64,000 bases of DNA, from assembly GCA_003008705.1 (NCBI GenBank), contig PDUO01000017.1, positions 375,827 to 439,826 on the forward strand, read 5' to 3'. A program made the position numbers and the translations under genes. The number at the start of each line of letters is the position of its first letter. The stretch's first letter is position 1. This stretch comes from Pezicula radicicola. Its lineage: Eukaryota; Ascomycota; Leotiomycetes; Helotiales; Dermateaceae. The notes beneath the pieces were generated by a model. It worked only from the letters and a program-made list of their open reading frames with translations. It was not told the origin of the DNA and searched no databases. Below, in pieces: positions 12,182-22,230 of the stretch.

Positions 12182-13245
12182 AATGACCCATTTACGGAAA
12201 GAAAGTTATCACCCCCGAGATACTATGTAAATTATAACATTGTTGTGTAAGAAAAGGTAGAGCAATTGAATTGCATTTTCCTTTGCACTTGAAATTAAGA
12301 ACTGAGAAATAGTGACATCACTCAATAGAACGACCACCATGTGAATAAGTATTGGCTCTAGCGAGGGACGCTAGTACGAAGGATAAATCTCCCCTTCGCT
12401 CTCTCATAGCTTCATACTCTTTGGTCAACCCAATACAACCTCTTCTACCCCCTACTTGGTTTTTAACAATAGAAAGAATACTTTTATTTCTTATGTTTTA
12501 CGCAAAGGGTAAGTTAAATATAAATTACAGCTAGAAATCTCCTAAAACAAGAAAGAACTAATAGGCCGGTATTGGTACCAAGTACGAGTGCGTTCAAACA
12601 TAATGGGGGCCAAATCTCGAGAGAGACGTCTCAACATCTTACCCGATATGCCATTTTGGTTGTATATTATCAAATCATTAGTAAGAAGGGCTCCGAATAC
12701 AAGAAAGTATCGACTTGCTGACGCTCAACATATATGTATCTGATTATCGGCCCTCACGCACGCAAGTAGGCTGAGTACATAAAATAAGAGGGTCGCTTGC
12801 ACTCGGTTCCTCGCCCTGTGTCTTTATGCATCCCACGACCATTTTGGTTGAGAATCCGTCGAGAGACCACTACCCTTTTCTCGCTTACGTCGGCACTTAT
12901 ATAGGTTTAATTAGGGAAGAGATCGAAAGCTTTCGAACACCAACACTCCGAAATAGTATTAAACAAAAGCCTTTCTCCTAAGCCTCAAAGTTAATAATTT
13001 AAATAAAAGCAAGCAAAACTAAAGATAACATCTCATGTCAGCTCCGGCAGTGACAAACAGGGCAAAAACATACCGGTAGAACAGCAGGTATTCGCTAGTA
13101 GTTACTCGCCTAACTACTGATCTGCTGATCTAAGTCTATAGTATAGAAGGACTGAATTGTAGATTACCTGGTAATAAAAGATAACTAAATAAACTAAAGA
13201 ATACTTAATATTACTTCTAGATAATAATAGCTTAGAAGATAGCTT

Positions 13246-13345
13246 CAAACCCTAGAAAAATATACCTAAGGAATCTAGTATAATTAAGCGACGGATATAT
13301 AAATTTGTTAACACAACCTACTGCATACCTATAACAAAATCCAGC
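13246..13345. repeat. dispersed repeat, copy 1
   Basis: Shares the core CCCTAGAAAAATATACCTAA, then ATTAAGCGA, ATATATAAATTT and ATACCT in the same order and spacing with 22126-22215. Differences between the copies include C/T changes, as expected of old mutated repeats. Confidence 0.65.
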
Positions 13346-13397
13346 CACCTATCTACTACTACCCACACATTTTAAAGCCTAGATTCTACTCAGCCCT

Positions 13398-13660
13398 CTA
13401 ATCTACATTAAAATAACACAAGTATTTCTTATTCTCCACAAGATTCCCAAGATCGGTAAGATTCGGCCACCTAATTATCCTTTCTTTATTATAGCTAATA
13501 TCAATCCTATATTCCCTAGTATCCAGATCCAACACATGATAATACCAGCACGCCTTCTTAATAGCAACAGATATACTTGCTCCCGGAGGCAAGCGTTTGC
13601 TGACACAATCAGACCCGATACTTCCACCTGTTTTGCTGTTTTCCACGGCGTCCGTGTAGT
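13398..13660 (-). pseudogene. unrecognised protein fragment
   Basis: An open frame with protein-like composition (PPGASISVAIKKACWYYHV, then REYRIDISYNKERIIRW) that ends in a stop at 13398 and has a stop just upstream in the same frame. No start codon is convincing. It could be a small secreted-protein relic or part of a repeat; I do not recognise the family. Confidence 0.25.
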
Positions 13661-13739
13661 GGTTGTAAACAATTTCCTTTAAAGGTGGAGTTAGATTGTT
13701 CTACTACCGGAATCTCGACACTCAGACCTGCACCACCTT

Positions 13740-13800
13740 TACTCAGGCCGGCTCAGCTTCAGCTCAGACGTAGCTCAGGTCTGCTCAGGTCTTCTCACCC
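13740..13800. repeat. GCTCAG motif cluster
   Basis: Six to seven near-copies of GCTCAG or CTCAGG in about 60 bases. A similar cluster lies at 30420-30490. Confidence 0.5.
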
Positions 13801-14447
13801 CTTTTAATGCATCTTATCAGAGATCGACAACTTTTAATGAGGGACACGAAAGGACCCCCTTTCGCCCAGCCAGGGGTCCGAAATCTATCACCACTAAATA
13901 TCCACAGGCTCTTGTACCTAGAACTCATTCCCAAATATTATCCCTATCTGCCTGTCTTTACACAAAATGCGAAGATACCCACATACAGGGACGTTTTCTG
14001 CGTTATACTTTAGGGTGTCTTTGTGTCCCTCTAATCAGTGTTTTTAATAGGTGGCTAATTAACTACGAACTAACCTAACCTACCCGCCTAAGCAAGTCAT
14101 GGTTCGTGCCTTTCTACGAACTATAACCTGTTGGTTCTAGGGTTTATAATACCTATAGGCCTTATTTCAATTAATGCGTTCTCTGCTCTATATAAAAATG
14201 TCTTACACCTAACTCCTACTATAAGGAAATTTGTATTATATGTTGAATGGGCACAATATAAGTAGGCAACATGTGGGTGGCAGTCAGTGGTATTATTGTG
14301 TTCTATGTGGAAGCTAGAGTGCCAGAATGGGCCTACTTGTAGTAGTACAGTAGGACGATCACATGACTCCTCCCATATTCACTGAATTCAACATATATTA
14401 TATGTTATAATAAAATAAGAAATGATATAATTTAAGTTTAAAAATAC

Positions 14448-15551
14448 TTAATTTCTTGGCTTTTTCCGTCGACTTATACAGTCTTCCACTGCTTGCTTCA
14501 GTCCTTCCCGCAGTTCAACCAACGGCCTGTACCCGAGCCTTTTCTTCGCTTTGTCGATACAGAAATATCTCGTCATGCAGCTGAGCCGAACCTTGGTTCT
14601 TGTCAAAGGCGGTTCACCTAGCCCGAGTGCCCAGAACACCCACTCCAACAGTCCTGCCAGCAGTAATGCCCACGGTTTGGTGATGACCCGCACTTGATCC
14701 TGCCGCGTTGTATCCCCAGCGTATTCCCAAACCAGCCGTGTGAAGTCCCAGAAGCATTGGGGCTCGTCATTTGTAATAAAAAACGCTTCTCCATCCACCC
14801 TGGCATCATCTTCCGGCGGGATTTTCTGGCATTTGGCCAGAGCGACGGCAGCAAGGTAGTGTGCGTGCGCTACGTTCATATTCTGGGTAAAATCGAATAG
14901 GTTCTGATTATCACCGATCTGCACCTTCGTTTGGCCGCGGTAATAAGCGTCCAGAATCCCAGGAAGCACGACCATGTCCCCAACACCAAAAATGCCGGAT
15001 GGCCGGATGGCGCAGGTCAGGAATTGCTCGGGGGTGGTGTCTTTCGCTCGCTGGTTCTGTGTCAAAACATAAGTCTCCGCGAGAGCTTTGGTATGCACGT
15101 AGAATTCCGGCTGCTGATCACCGATAATCAAGGGAAAAGTCTCGTCGGCATTTTTCAGATCGGTCTTGGCGTCGCTGATGACGCTCGCGGAGCTCGTGTA
15201 CACAAAGGACTGGGTTCCGGATTCCTTTGAGATTTGGATTAAGGTCTTGGTGCCTTCCACGTTGACTTTATACATGATGTGATTTGGAGCATCGAATTTG
15301 GGACTAGCGGTGTGGATCACCACGTCGGGTCTCACGTCTTGAAAGATTCGACGCATTGCATCGGAGTCTGTAAGATCTCCTACGTGATACGTAACACCGT
15401 TGAGACGACGAGAAGGCTGGCGGAGATCAATGGAGTGTAGATTTTTGCAGCCACGCTGCGAGGATAGCTGGAGGATCTGGCTGGCGAGACCGCCGCTGCC
15501 ACCGGTCACAATGACTGTTCCCAGGAGGGGGGATCCCTCGAGTCCAGCCAT
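14448..15551 (-). CDS. Erg26-like sterol 3-beta-dehydrogenase (SDR family)
   Basis: Intronless, 367 residues from the ATG at 15551 (the frame also opens at a TTG two codons earlier). Extended short-chain dehydrogenase of the 3-beta-HSD group: NAD-binding VTGGSGGLASQIL at the N-terminus, the DLTDSDAM segment, the catalytic Tyr-Lys pair in YVHTKALAE, and a hydrophobic patch near the C-terminus (LLLAGLLEWVFWALGL) that could anchor it to the ER or lipid droplets. Erg26 oxidises and decarboxylates 4-alpha-carboxy sterols in C-4 demethylation; fungi also have paralogues in secondary metabolism. Length matches the family. No other sterol gene is next to it, so a paralogue with another substrate is possible. 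Confidence 0.8.
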   Translation of the reverse strand: MAGLEGSPLLGTVIVTGGSGGLASQILQLSSQRGCKNLHSIDLRQPSRRLNGVTYHVGDLTDSDAMRRIFQDVRPDVVIHTASPKFDAPNHIMYKVNVEGTKTLIQISKESGTQSFVYTSSASVISDAKTDLKNADETFPLIIGDQQPEFYVHTKALAETYVLTQNQRAKDTTPEQFLTCAIRPSGIFGVGDMVVLPGILDAYYRGQTKVQIGDNQNLFDFTQNMNVAHAHYLAAVALAKCQKIPPEDDARVDGEAFFITNDEPQCFWDFTRLVWEYAGDTTRQDQVRVITKPWALLLAGLLEWVFWALGLGEPPLTRTKVRLSCMTRYFCIDKAKKRLGYRPLVELREGLKQAVEDCISRRKKPRN

Positions 15552-15776
15552 TATCAATGTCAGCAGTAGGTATTTGATGGAAAGAAGGTGGGAACTTGGA
15601 AGAGACCGAGTAACGCATACTCCTGAATCATACGATAGTGGTAGTGACCACCAATGGTTGTGCTAATTGAGTGCGGGTTAGTCAGCGACCGAATTTCCGT
15701 ACCAGTGGTTGCAGGAATTGAGGTGCAGCCCCCAGATTAGCCAAAATGACCAAAATGAGGCCCTTATGTTGAATTA

Positions 15777-16061
15777 TTATATATTCATTACGGCGAGGAT
15801 GATGCTCCTTGGGTTGGGGAGATCGACAATAGTGAGCTGCGACTGTTTTGGCCCGGAGATCTCAACTCGTAGAATGTCTTTAGTGAAAGCATTCCTATCA
15901 ACTGATAAAAGACCTATAGCATCCTTAGCCTGCTCAAAGAGAGCAACAAAGTCCTCTAGGGAGGAGACTTTGTGCCGAAACAGCCGAAACAGCCAAAGCC
16001 GGTCTTGATCAGCCGACGACCGACTTTTCCCCAGCACTTGCGTCATGTTAGTATATGACAT
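15777..16061 (-). pseudogene. dynamin-like GTPase fragment with internal deletion
   Basis: An 94-residue frame matches the G-domain region of fungal dynamin-like proteins: RVEISGPKQSQLTIVDLP (the G3 segment) is followed at once by NPRSIILAV, which in intact proteins lies about 30 residues further on. The intervening segment, including the Gly after DLP, is missing and no intron signal exists at the junction. The rest of the gene is absent. A dead fragment with a small internal deletion. Confidence 0.65.
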
Positions 16062-16540
16062 CTTAATGAGTTAAAAGGCATACTAAGGAAACTCTGACTT
16101 TGAAGTCGGAAGCCCTACGCAAGATAACCTTGGTTGCAAACCGTGTGCAGAGGTTGTCGTTCTGTGGGAATGGAACTCCAGAAATTGCTTTGAGGGGTTG
16201 AATTTGTTTAGTTGTTTGAAGGCCATCTATAGAATGTAATCTCTAGATTGTTGTCATGATGAGATTACTACAATTTCAAGGAAGCAGAAGCTGGTAGGAG
16301 AGAGACAAAGATGAGCAGAGGTTATAGGTTGTCGAAGAATAACTTATATTTTGCGTTCAAGATTTGAGATGGTTCGCTGATCCGCTCGAAGAGAAAAAAG
16401 CAAGACGTGTGGGAGTACAAGATAAGGGATATTAGGTAGGTCGCTAAGAATTAGCAAATAGTAAACTGAGTCCACACGGCACAGTATGCAATCGATCATC
16501 ATAATTGTCAAGTGATCACAATATCCCTTTTCTCTTACCG

Positions 16541-17032
16541 CTACTCTTGTGGAGCCCTTGTTGGAGCAGTTGGCAACGGTGTAGTCGCAGGGGCGAGTAT
16601 GTCTTGACATGGCGGCTGAAGTTTTGGCTTGGTGTAAAGATCATGGACAAGAGGGATGAATAAATTGGGAATTTTTGGGATTTGACAATAGAGAGATTTA
16701 AGATGAGGCATGAATGTTACAGATGCTCGATTTTCAGAGCAAAACATTACAGGTTTCGGGGCATGAGATATTCCTCTGGTTTCCTTGTGCATGAGGACTT
16801 GGTAGGCTTCAACATCTATAGGATGGCGCTCTGGATCCGCATGGTAAGCATCAAGATTACGCGGCAAAATAACGCCCGAGTTGGTTGAAAAGTTTTGGAG
16901 TAGTGTTCTCTCCATTGGCTGCTGGTCAACCTGTGGAAGCAGGCTTGTTCGACTCTGCGCTGTACTATGGTCCAGCGCGTGCACACTGCGGCCAGAGTCC
17001 TGCCTGGGAACTTGCCGAAGATCTAGCCCCAA
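16541..17032 (-). CDS. hypothetical open frame
   Basis: A 163-residue frame without recognisable domain, rich in Pro, His and Gln. Upstream on the same strand an ATG at about 17135 opens a short frame beginning MAGNNEARRARLSRDEQ, which could be its first exon, and the overlapping frame at 16610 has a Cys-containing start (HTRPCDYTVANCSNKGS). I cannot build a defensible gene model, so coordinates are those of the longest frame. Confidence 0.25.
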   Translation of the reverse strand: MGLDLRQVPRQDSGRSVHALDHSTAQSRTSLLPQVDQQPMERTLLQNFSTNSGVILPRNLDAYHADPERHPIDVEAYQVLMHKETRGISHAPKPVMFCSENRASVTFMPHLKSLYCQIPKIPNLFIPLVHDLYTKPKLQPPCQDILAPATTPLPTAPTRAPQE

Positions 17033-17199
17033 GACTTGTCCTCTTTCTTATATGCCAGCAAGTGTTCTCTTGGGTTCTGGTTTCTTGTTCATCTCGTGAG
17101 AGCCTAGCTCTGCGTGCCTCATTGTTTCCGGCCATGATAACAACGTTACGGGTTGCCGCGTTCTGGGTTCGAGTACTGTACGGGTACTGGTTCGTTTCG

Positions 17200-17755
17200 T
17201 TACGTTGAATATGGATATCCCTCGTAGGGAAGAAAGGCGAAATGGTCTCAAATATTGTATCATACTCTCAGAGCAAGTCAATAAGGGTTTATTTGAATTA
17301 ATATTTAAGACAAGGAGAGGAAAACTAGAATACAAGGTAGGGGGCCGAAGATATACTTAGAGCCTCCCTTGCGCTCTTCCTTGTTAGGCTTAGCGACTCG
17401 GGAAGCGAGCAGCCTTAATTTGTCCACCGCCAGGCTGGCCAAGCCTAACCTCAACTCCTTCCACTAGGCTACTACTCATATTCGTGACAGTTTAATCTAT
17501 TTAGAGCTAATAGTATTCTTATTAGAAGTAAAGGAAAGTCTTTATACTACTTAAATATCTAGTCTCTAGAGTGAGTATTAGGCGATGAAAATAGATCAAG
17601 ATACTAAAATTATTATCTTCTATCAAATATTGAGATAATTACACTAAGAAGCTATAAAGAAGTCTAAAACTCACTTCTTGGATCTAGAAATCTCTCCCGC
17701 CTATTTTCCGCTAAGCCTCTCAACCATCTCCCTCTTATCTCTCTCCTCACACCTA
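17200..17755. other. AT-rich intergenic, no gene seen
   Basis: Lies downstream of the first rhodopsin-domain gene. No repeat partner elsewhere in the window that I could find. Confidence 0.5.
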
Positions 17756-19071
17756 CTAACACTGACTGTCGGGGACCTTTAACTCCATGCCCATGTTACT
17801 ATTAGGCCCATATCCTTCCCTTAAATTCTCGTTCTGACTCGACGGCACAGCCGTCGTCGTCAAACTCACACCCTGATCCGGTGCATCGACCGCCAAGCCA
17901 GTAGGCGTTCTCCTGCCACGAGTGAAAAGCGGCTTGATACCGGGCAGAGAAGCGCAGATCAAGGCCGCTACCAGCTCGGCGTCGGACCAGATGAGGGGTC
18001 TTACGCTTACTACGGGGTCATTCTGTCAGTTTGGAAGAGAAGAGAGGAGGGGGGGGGAGGCAAGGAAAGGAAAAGGGAAGGGGAAGGACGAACGGTCTCT
18101 GTTTGGCTTTTGGAGAAGGTCGAGCAAGATGCGCAGGCGGATTATAGATATTATGCAAACCCTGTGTTGGGTTGAATGCGTTAGTTTTGTGGTTCGATAC
18201 AGAGAGAGATTTTTGAACACCCTTCTAACTTAACAGATAAGCATTCTCAGGAAAGGAAGACTCACAGGGCACCAATACTGAAAATTAACAACAGGCCGAT
18301 TTTCTGCCTCATGGTGACATGAAGCCCATGGAGCTTCGGTAGAGGAAGCACAAAGATAGCAAGATCCGTCACAATATTGATAATCGCTTGCGACATACTG
18401 ATATTGCTGAGACTAGCACACTTGTGGGGGCTTTCCAACTGCCAGAAGCCTTGGACTGGAGTGCACATGAAGATGGTAGTTAGTATGATACCCAGACCCC
18501 AGGCGATGCTTAGAAACATCATGCCCCAGACGGCTTTCGAAGTCCGTGGGGTGAAGATGAATCGTAGGTATTGGAAGAGGATGGACACTTTGGTCGATGT
18601 TATAGAGATGTTGTAGCATATTATGCCGCCCCAGAGGTACTGTTTGTGATGAATTAGGTTATTTTCCTCCATGATAGAACGACACGGGAAAGGCACAACG
18701 TACCTTGAAGAAGTCAGAGAGATCTTTGGGATCAACTTTTGTGACCGGTTTGCCTAAGCCATGAGGTATTTCTATTACGCATATCAGGTATGTTTTCCAT
18801 AGCCATAGCCAGCATATCAGAGGACTCACGTAACCATGTGAAGATATTAAAGCCTAGGAAAGCAAACTTTACGGATACTATTAGTATTTGCTTTTGAAAG
18901 GGATTGGACTTGAAAGATAGGACTTACTAATGAAAGTATTAAGACTTGATCATCAACTTTGGCATTTCGAATAATACAGATCCTAGCTATGAGTCGGGCA
19001 CCCACAGCAAAGATGGCGAGAAGCAAGAAGCACGCCGAAATTGCGATAATAATGACTTGATCAGAGTTCAT
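17756..19071 (-). CDS. fungal rhodopsin-domain membrane protein 1
   Basis: Model: exons 19071-18928, 18866-18830, 18771-18704, 18639-18266, 18161-18094 and 18009-17756, 945 nt, 314 residues. Seven hydrophobic segments are visible; family landmarks include ARICIIRNAKVDDQVLIL after TM1, the LWGGIICYNISITSTKVS segment, CTPVQGFW before TM4-5, and DAELVAALICASLPGIKPL around TM7, followed by a polar cytoplasmic tail. These fungal proteins (related to PTH11-like receptors, here without a CFEM domain) are integral plasma-membrane proteins with suspected sensing roles; no ligand is known. The fifth donor is chosen only because it restores the frame across a 9-G homopolymer region; it is the weakest junction. 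An upstream ATG at 19152 would add 27 hydrophobic residues. Confidence 0.8.
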
Positions 19072-19235
19072 TTGTATAACAAGGTAACCTACGTATAGCG
19101 AACCAAGAAAAATAACGGGGGATATGACATGGATAGAGCATGAACCTTTCATGTGGGGAATTCCGGTAGGGTCACTTTTGACTTTTCGCTAAGGCTGTTC
19201 TCGTCAACGCCACATGCCGTTTAAGGAAACGAGAA
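19072..19235. other. gap between tandem genes
   Basis: Short upstream region of rhodopsin-domain gene 1, bounded by the inverted-repeat element at 19236. Confidence 0.4.
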
Positions 19236-19452
19236 TGCTTCTTAGAAGGAGGTACGACTGGAAATAAGATTGTTTCCCGGGGGGCATTATTTATAGCTCT
19301 AAAATAAGGAAATAGCCTTTGTTATAAACTTAAAATAAGAAAAAATAACTATTAAGATTTTACTAAGCTTTACGCGAAGAAAGTTTATTTGCTAGTAATA
19401 ATACCCCCTAGGAAATAATCTTCTTTTTAGTTGTACCTCCTTCTAAGAAGCA
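19236..19452. mobile_element. MITE-like element, complete copy
   Basis: 217 bp with terminal inverted repeats of about 43 bp: left TGCTTCTTAGAAGGAGGTAC, right TACCTCCTTCTAAGAAGCA preceded by GGAAATAATCTTC. The AT-rich interior has no coding capacity. The right half recurs at 31646-31757 and 51480-51606. No obvious target duplication. Confidence 0.75.
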
Positions 19453-19642
19453 AAGTAAGGTAGTCACGCAAAGCTGTAAAATCACTCGCAGAATACCAGA
19501 GGAAAGATACTATTGTGCAATGACAATGTTCACGCACCTATCGTTACAGATTTACAATGTACCAATAATCAGTACATTGTAAATCCAACACCATCTACGG
19601 TCTTCCTGTCCACGACTACGGTTGCTCTGAAATTGTTATTAA

Positions 19643-21002
19643 CTACGGCATCTTTCTTCCATCAATATTTAATGTGTCTATATCCTCCACAGTTGGTGTA
19701 TTACTGTCGGTCCAGATCGGCATAGGGATTTCACTTTGAGGATGTGGCAAAAACACAGCGTTCATCTTTAGCTCCCGCTCTTCATTGCTCTTTGGGGACT
19801 GTTTCGAGAAATAAGAACGGCTGAAAATAGGCTTTATAACGGGAGCATTGAAGATGATGATCCAGAGAAACTAGTTAGATCATTAGTTGGAGATTGATAC
19901 TTGTGCCACAATCTTGAGAAGGGGTTGTGGCCGAACACTTACCGGCTCGCGGAAACAGATAAGAATATCGCCCAAGCTGCGGAGAACTAGGACAAAACAG
20001 ACGATAGACACAGCGATTGTGAACATTCCCGTAAATAAGAATAGTGCGAGCACTAGTTTCCTATGTGGTCGAAAGTCAATGTTATAGTTCTAGTCCAAGT
20101 AACGCAGAATGAGATGATTCTTACTGTGGCAGTAACATCCGAACTTTGAGCACTAGTGGTACTGGGAAAGTAAGTATACACAGATCAGTCCTAGAATCCA
20201 AATCAGCTAACGTATGAGTAGACACTACGGGGTAACTTACAATATGTTGCACCCAAAGATAATGTAATATGGCACAATTCCGAAGGCACAATTATCTAGA
20301 AAACGTAAGCCATGACATATGTTGCATTAAAGTACCGAAACATACTAGACATCAAAGGTTTAAGTGTCCAGGCATCCTGAATAGGTATACAAATAGCGAA
20401 GATCGAAATTATGCAGGCCACGAACGTCACTACTAACAGGATCCCACATGCTTTGATCATTGCCTGCTGGTGTATTAGGTTATGACTGTGAACTTGTCAG
20501 GCTGAGATCGTTCATACTAGAGTGGATTCCACATACGAAAAGCTCTGGTAGTAAAATAGTATGCAAGCTTTTGAGATCCATATGGCGCATAGATAGCTCA
20601 CGTGGGAGACAAGGTTACATTTACTGCCAAACTCCATGTTGTCGATTGTTGTCTGATCAAGGGCTGCGATTTCATCTGCTGTAAAAATCCCTAGTGCTCC
20701 ATACATCTCTATTCAATAATTAGCCAGCATTCTGATTAGAGGTATCAACATCTTACCAACGAGACGAATCATCTGAAAATGAACAATAAAAAAGGTCTGT
20801 ACTTGGTAAGCAAAGCTGTCTATAATACTGGTAATTGAAACAAGTTACATACTAGTGATAAAATGGCCAGATAATCATCCCATCTAAAACCCTTAAACCC
20901 GGCGAGTCTTATCCGAACAGCATATCGAACGACATTGATGAGGATGGCGATGCTAACCTCTGTGCAACCCTCGATATTGGCGCGCCGATATGATTGCTCC
21001 AT
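19643..21002 (-). CDS. fungal rhodopsin-domain membrane protein 2
   Basis: Eight short exons: 21002-20853, 20796-20757, 20708-20518, 20463-20346, 20295-20241, 20190-20125, 20060-19943 and 19870-19643; the sum is 966 nt, 321 residues, fully in frame. Landmarks are RIRLAGFKGFRWDDYLAIL after TM1, TADEIAALDQTTIDNMEFG in the extracellular loop, CIPIQDAW, and TFPVPLVLKVRML before TM6, then a polar tail. Because the exons are small, most of the gene is invisible to simple frame scanning. It sits head-to-tail with rhodopsin-domain gene 1, but their sequences differ enough that a recent tandem duplication is unlikely. Receptor-like role inferred from the family only. Confidence 0.82.
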
Positions 21003-21109
21003 ATCCTTCAACTTATCGTTGAATAATCGCAAAAGAATATACGGATTAAAGGTTCATCGATTCTTGGTGTACTATCTTATATAGTAATATCTTAGGTAAT
21101 CTTAGTTTA

Positions 21110-21308
21110 AGTCAGATGGTCAGTAGCCTCATGATTTCCGCCGCTTATAGTTTTAATAAGCTTGTTACTAGCCTAGATGCATCCAAGAATTCCCATTTAC
21201 CTTACCTTATATCAGATAGTCAACAGCCTCATTATAATTTCCGGCGCTTAGGGTTTCAATAAACTTGTTACTAACCTAGATGCATCCAAGAAGTCCATTT
21301 ACCTTTTA
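21110..21308. repeat. two-unit tandem repeat of about 100 bp
   Basis: Units 21110-21203 and 21211-21308 share TCAGATRGTCARYAGCCTCA, TTTCCGSCGCTTA and CTAGATGCATCCAAGAA in order. Differences are mostly transitions. Confidence 0.75.
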
Positions 21309-21804
21309 CGACCTTAGGGTTTAGTATGTCCTAACGAAAACGCAGGATTTGAAGACTTAGAGTTAATAGGCGGAAAATAGCTTAAAGCGTGTGCTCTTTC
21401 ATGTCCGGAATAAGGAGAGAGCCAATAGAAGTGCGGCAAAAAAGGCGAATCCCGTGGTTGACGTGCCTTAGGGTGCCCGTCTTCAAGGACAGAATTCCAG
21501 GATCTTAATAGAGTTTGGCCATGGTAGTAAACTTTACAAGTACACTCCGAAAATATCAGAATACTATGGCAAGTAACTAATATAAAGAGCATTAAACTTA
21601 GTTTGACCTAAACGCCGCCAGACTGACCTAAATCGCCGCCGCTAGGCCCGGGATCGGACTATCGCCATGCTACCTTAACATCTCCTTCCTCTATATAATT
21701 TTATACTACACAAAGAGTTAAGCTAATACTTAATAGATACTATTAACCTTACTATTACTCTCGCTTAGAAATTAAAGCTATTCCTAACTAATTACTATAA
21801 GCCC

Positions 21805-21835
21805 TATGTATGTATGTATGTATGTATGTATGTAT
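21805..21835. repeat. (TATG)n microsatellite
   Basis: Seven to eight uninterrupted TATG units. Confidence 0.9.
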
Positions 21836-22125
21836 CTACCTACTGTTAATTATAATCAACATTTATACGGGAAGTGCTATAGGCAAATAGGCGGGCAATA
21901 TTCGTATTGCTATTATTGTGTGTAGTTAGAAAGAACTAACTAAGGAAGAAGTCAAGGAAGTAGTCAACTTAAGGTTGAGCCACTAGTACAGATTAGGAAT
22001 AGAACGACCATTCCACATGGTAAGTTGCAGCTATATGGGCTTTATCCCAAATTATAAATATTAGCTAACACTTAAGATAGATATAATATTTACTTAACTT
22101 AAAGAGTAATTAACTTAATTAGCTT

Positions 22126-22215
22126 AAAACCCTAGAAAAATATACCTAAGGGCTCCGGTATCATTAAGCGATAAATATATAAATTTATTAATATAACCTC
22201 CTATATACCTAGGTA
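22126..22215. repeat. dispersed repeat, copy 2
   Basis: Partner of 13246-13345; it ends 15 bases before the stop codon of the NLR gene, so it forms that gene's 3' flank. Confidence 0.65.
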
Positions 22216-22230
22216 ATACCTAACCATCAC

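Larger units (their letters stand above)
12182..14447. other. AT-rich intergenic with repeat fragments
   Basis: Long gene-poor stretch. It holds a copy of a dispersed repeat (13246-13345), a possible protein relic (13398-13660) and a cluster of GCTCAG motifs (13740-13800); nothing else I can name. Confidence 0.6.
21309..22230. other. intergenic with microsatellite and dispersed repeat
   Basis: Contains the TATG tract and the second copy of the dispersed repeat listed separately; no gene seen. Confidence 0.55.

Noticed and set aside
18026..18060. Coding through the 9-G homopolymer in rhodopsin-domain gene 1
   Set aside because: A stop follows in that frame; an intron across the pyrimidine-rich stretch gives a full in-frame protein.
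22126..22230. Repeat as a possible terminal exon of the NLR gene
   Set aside because: The NLR frame ends in a stop at 22231 and the repeat is a copy of sequence at 13246.
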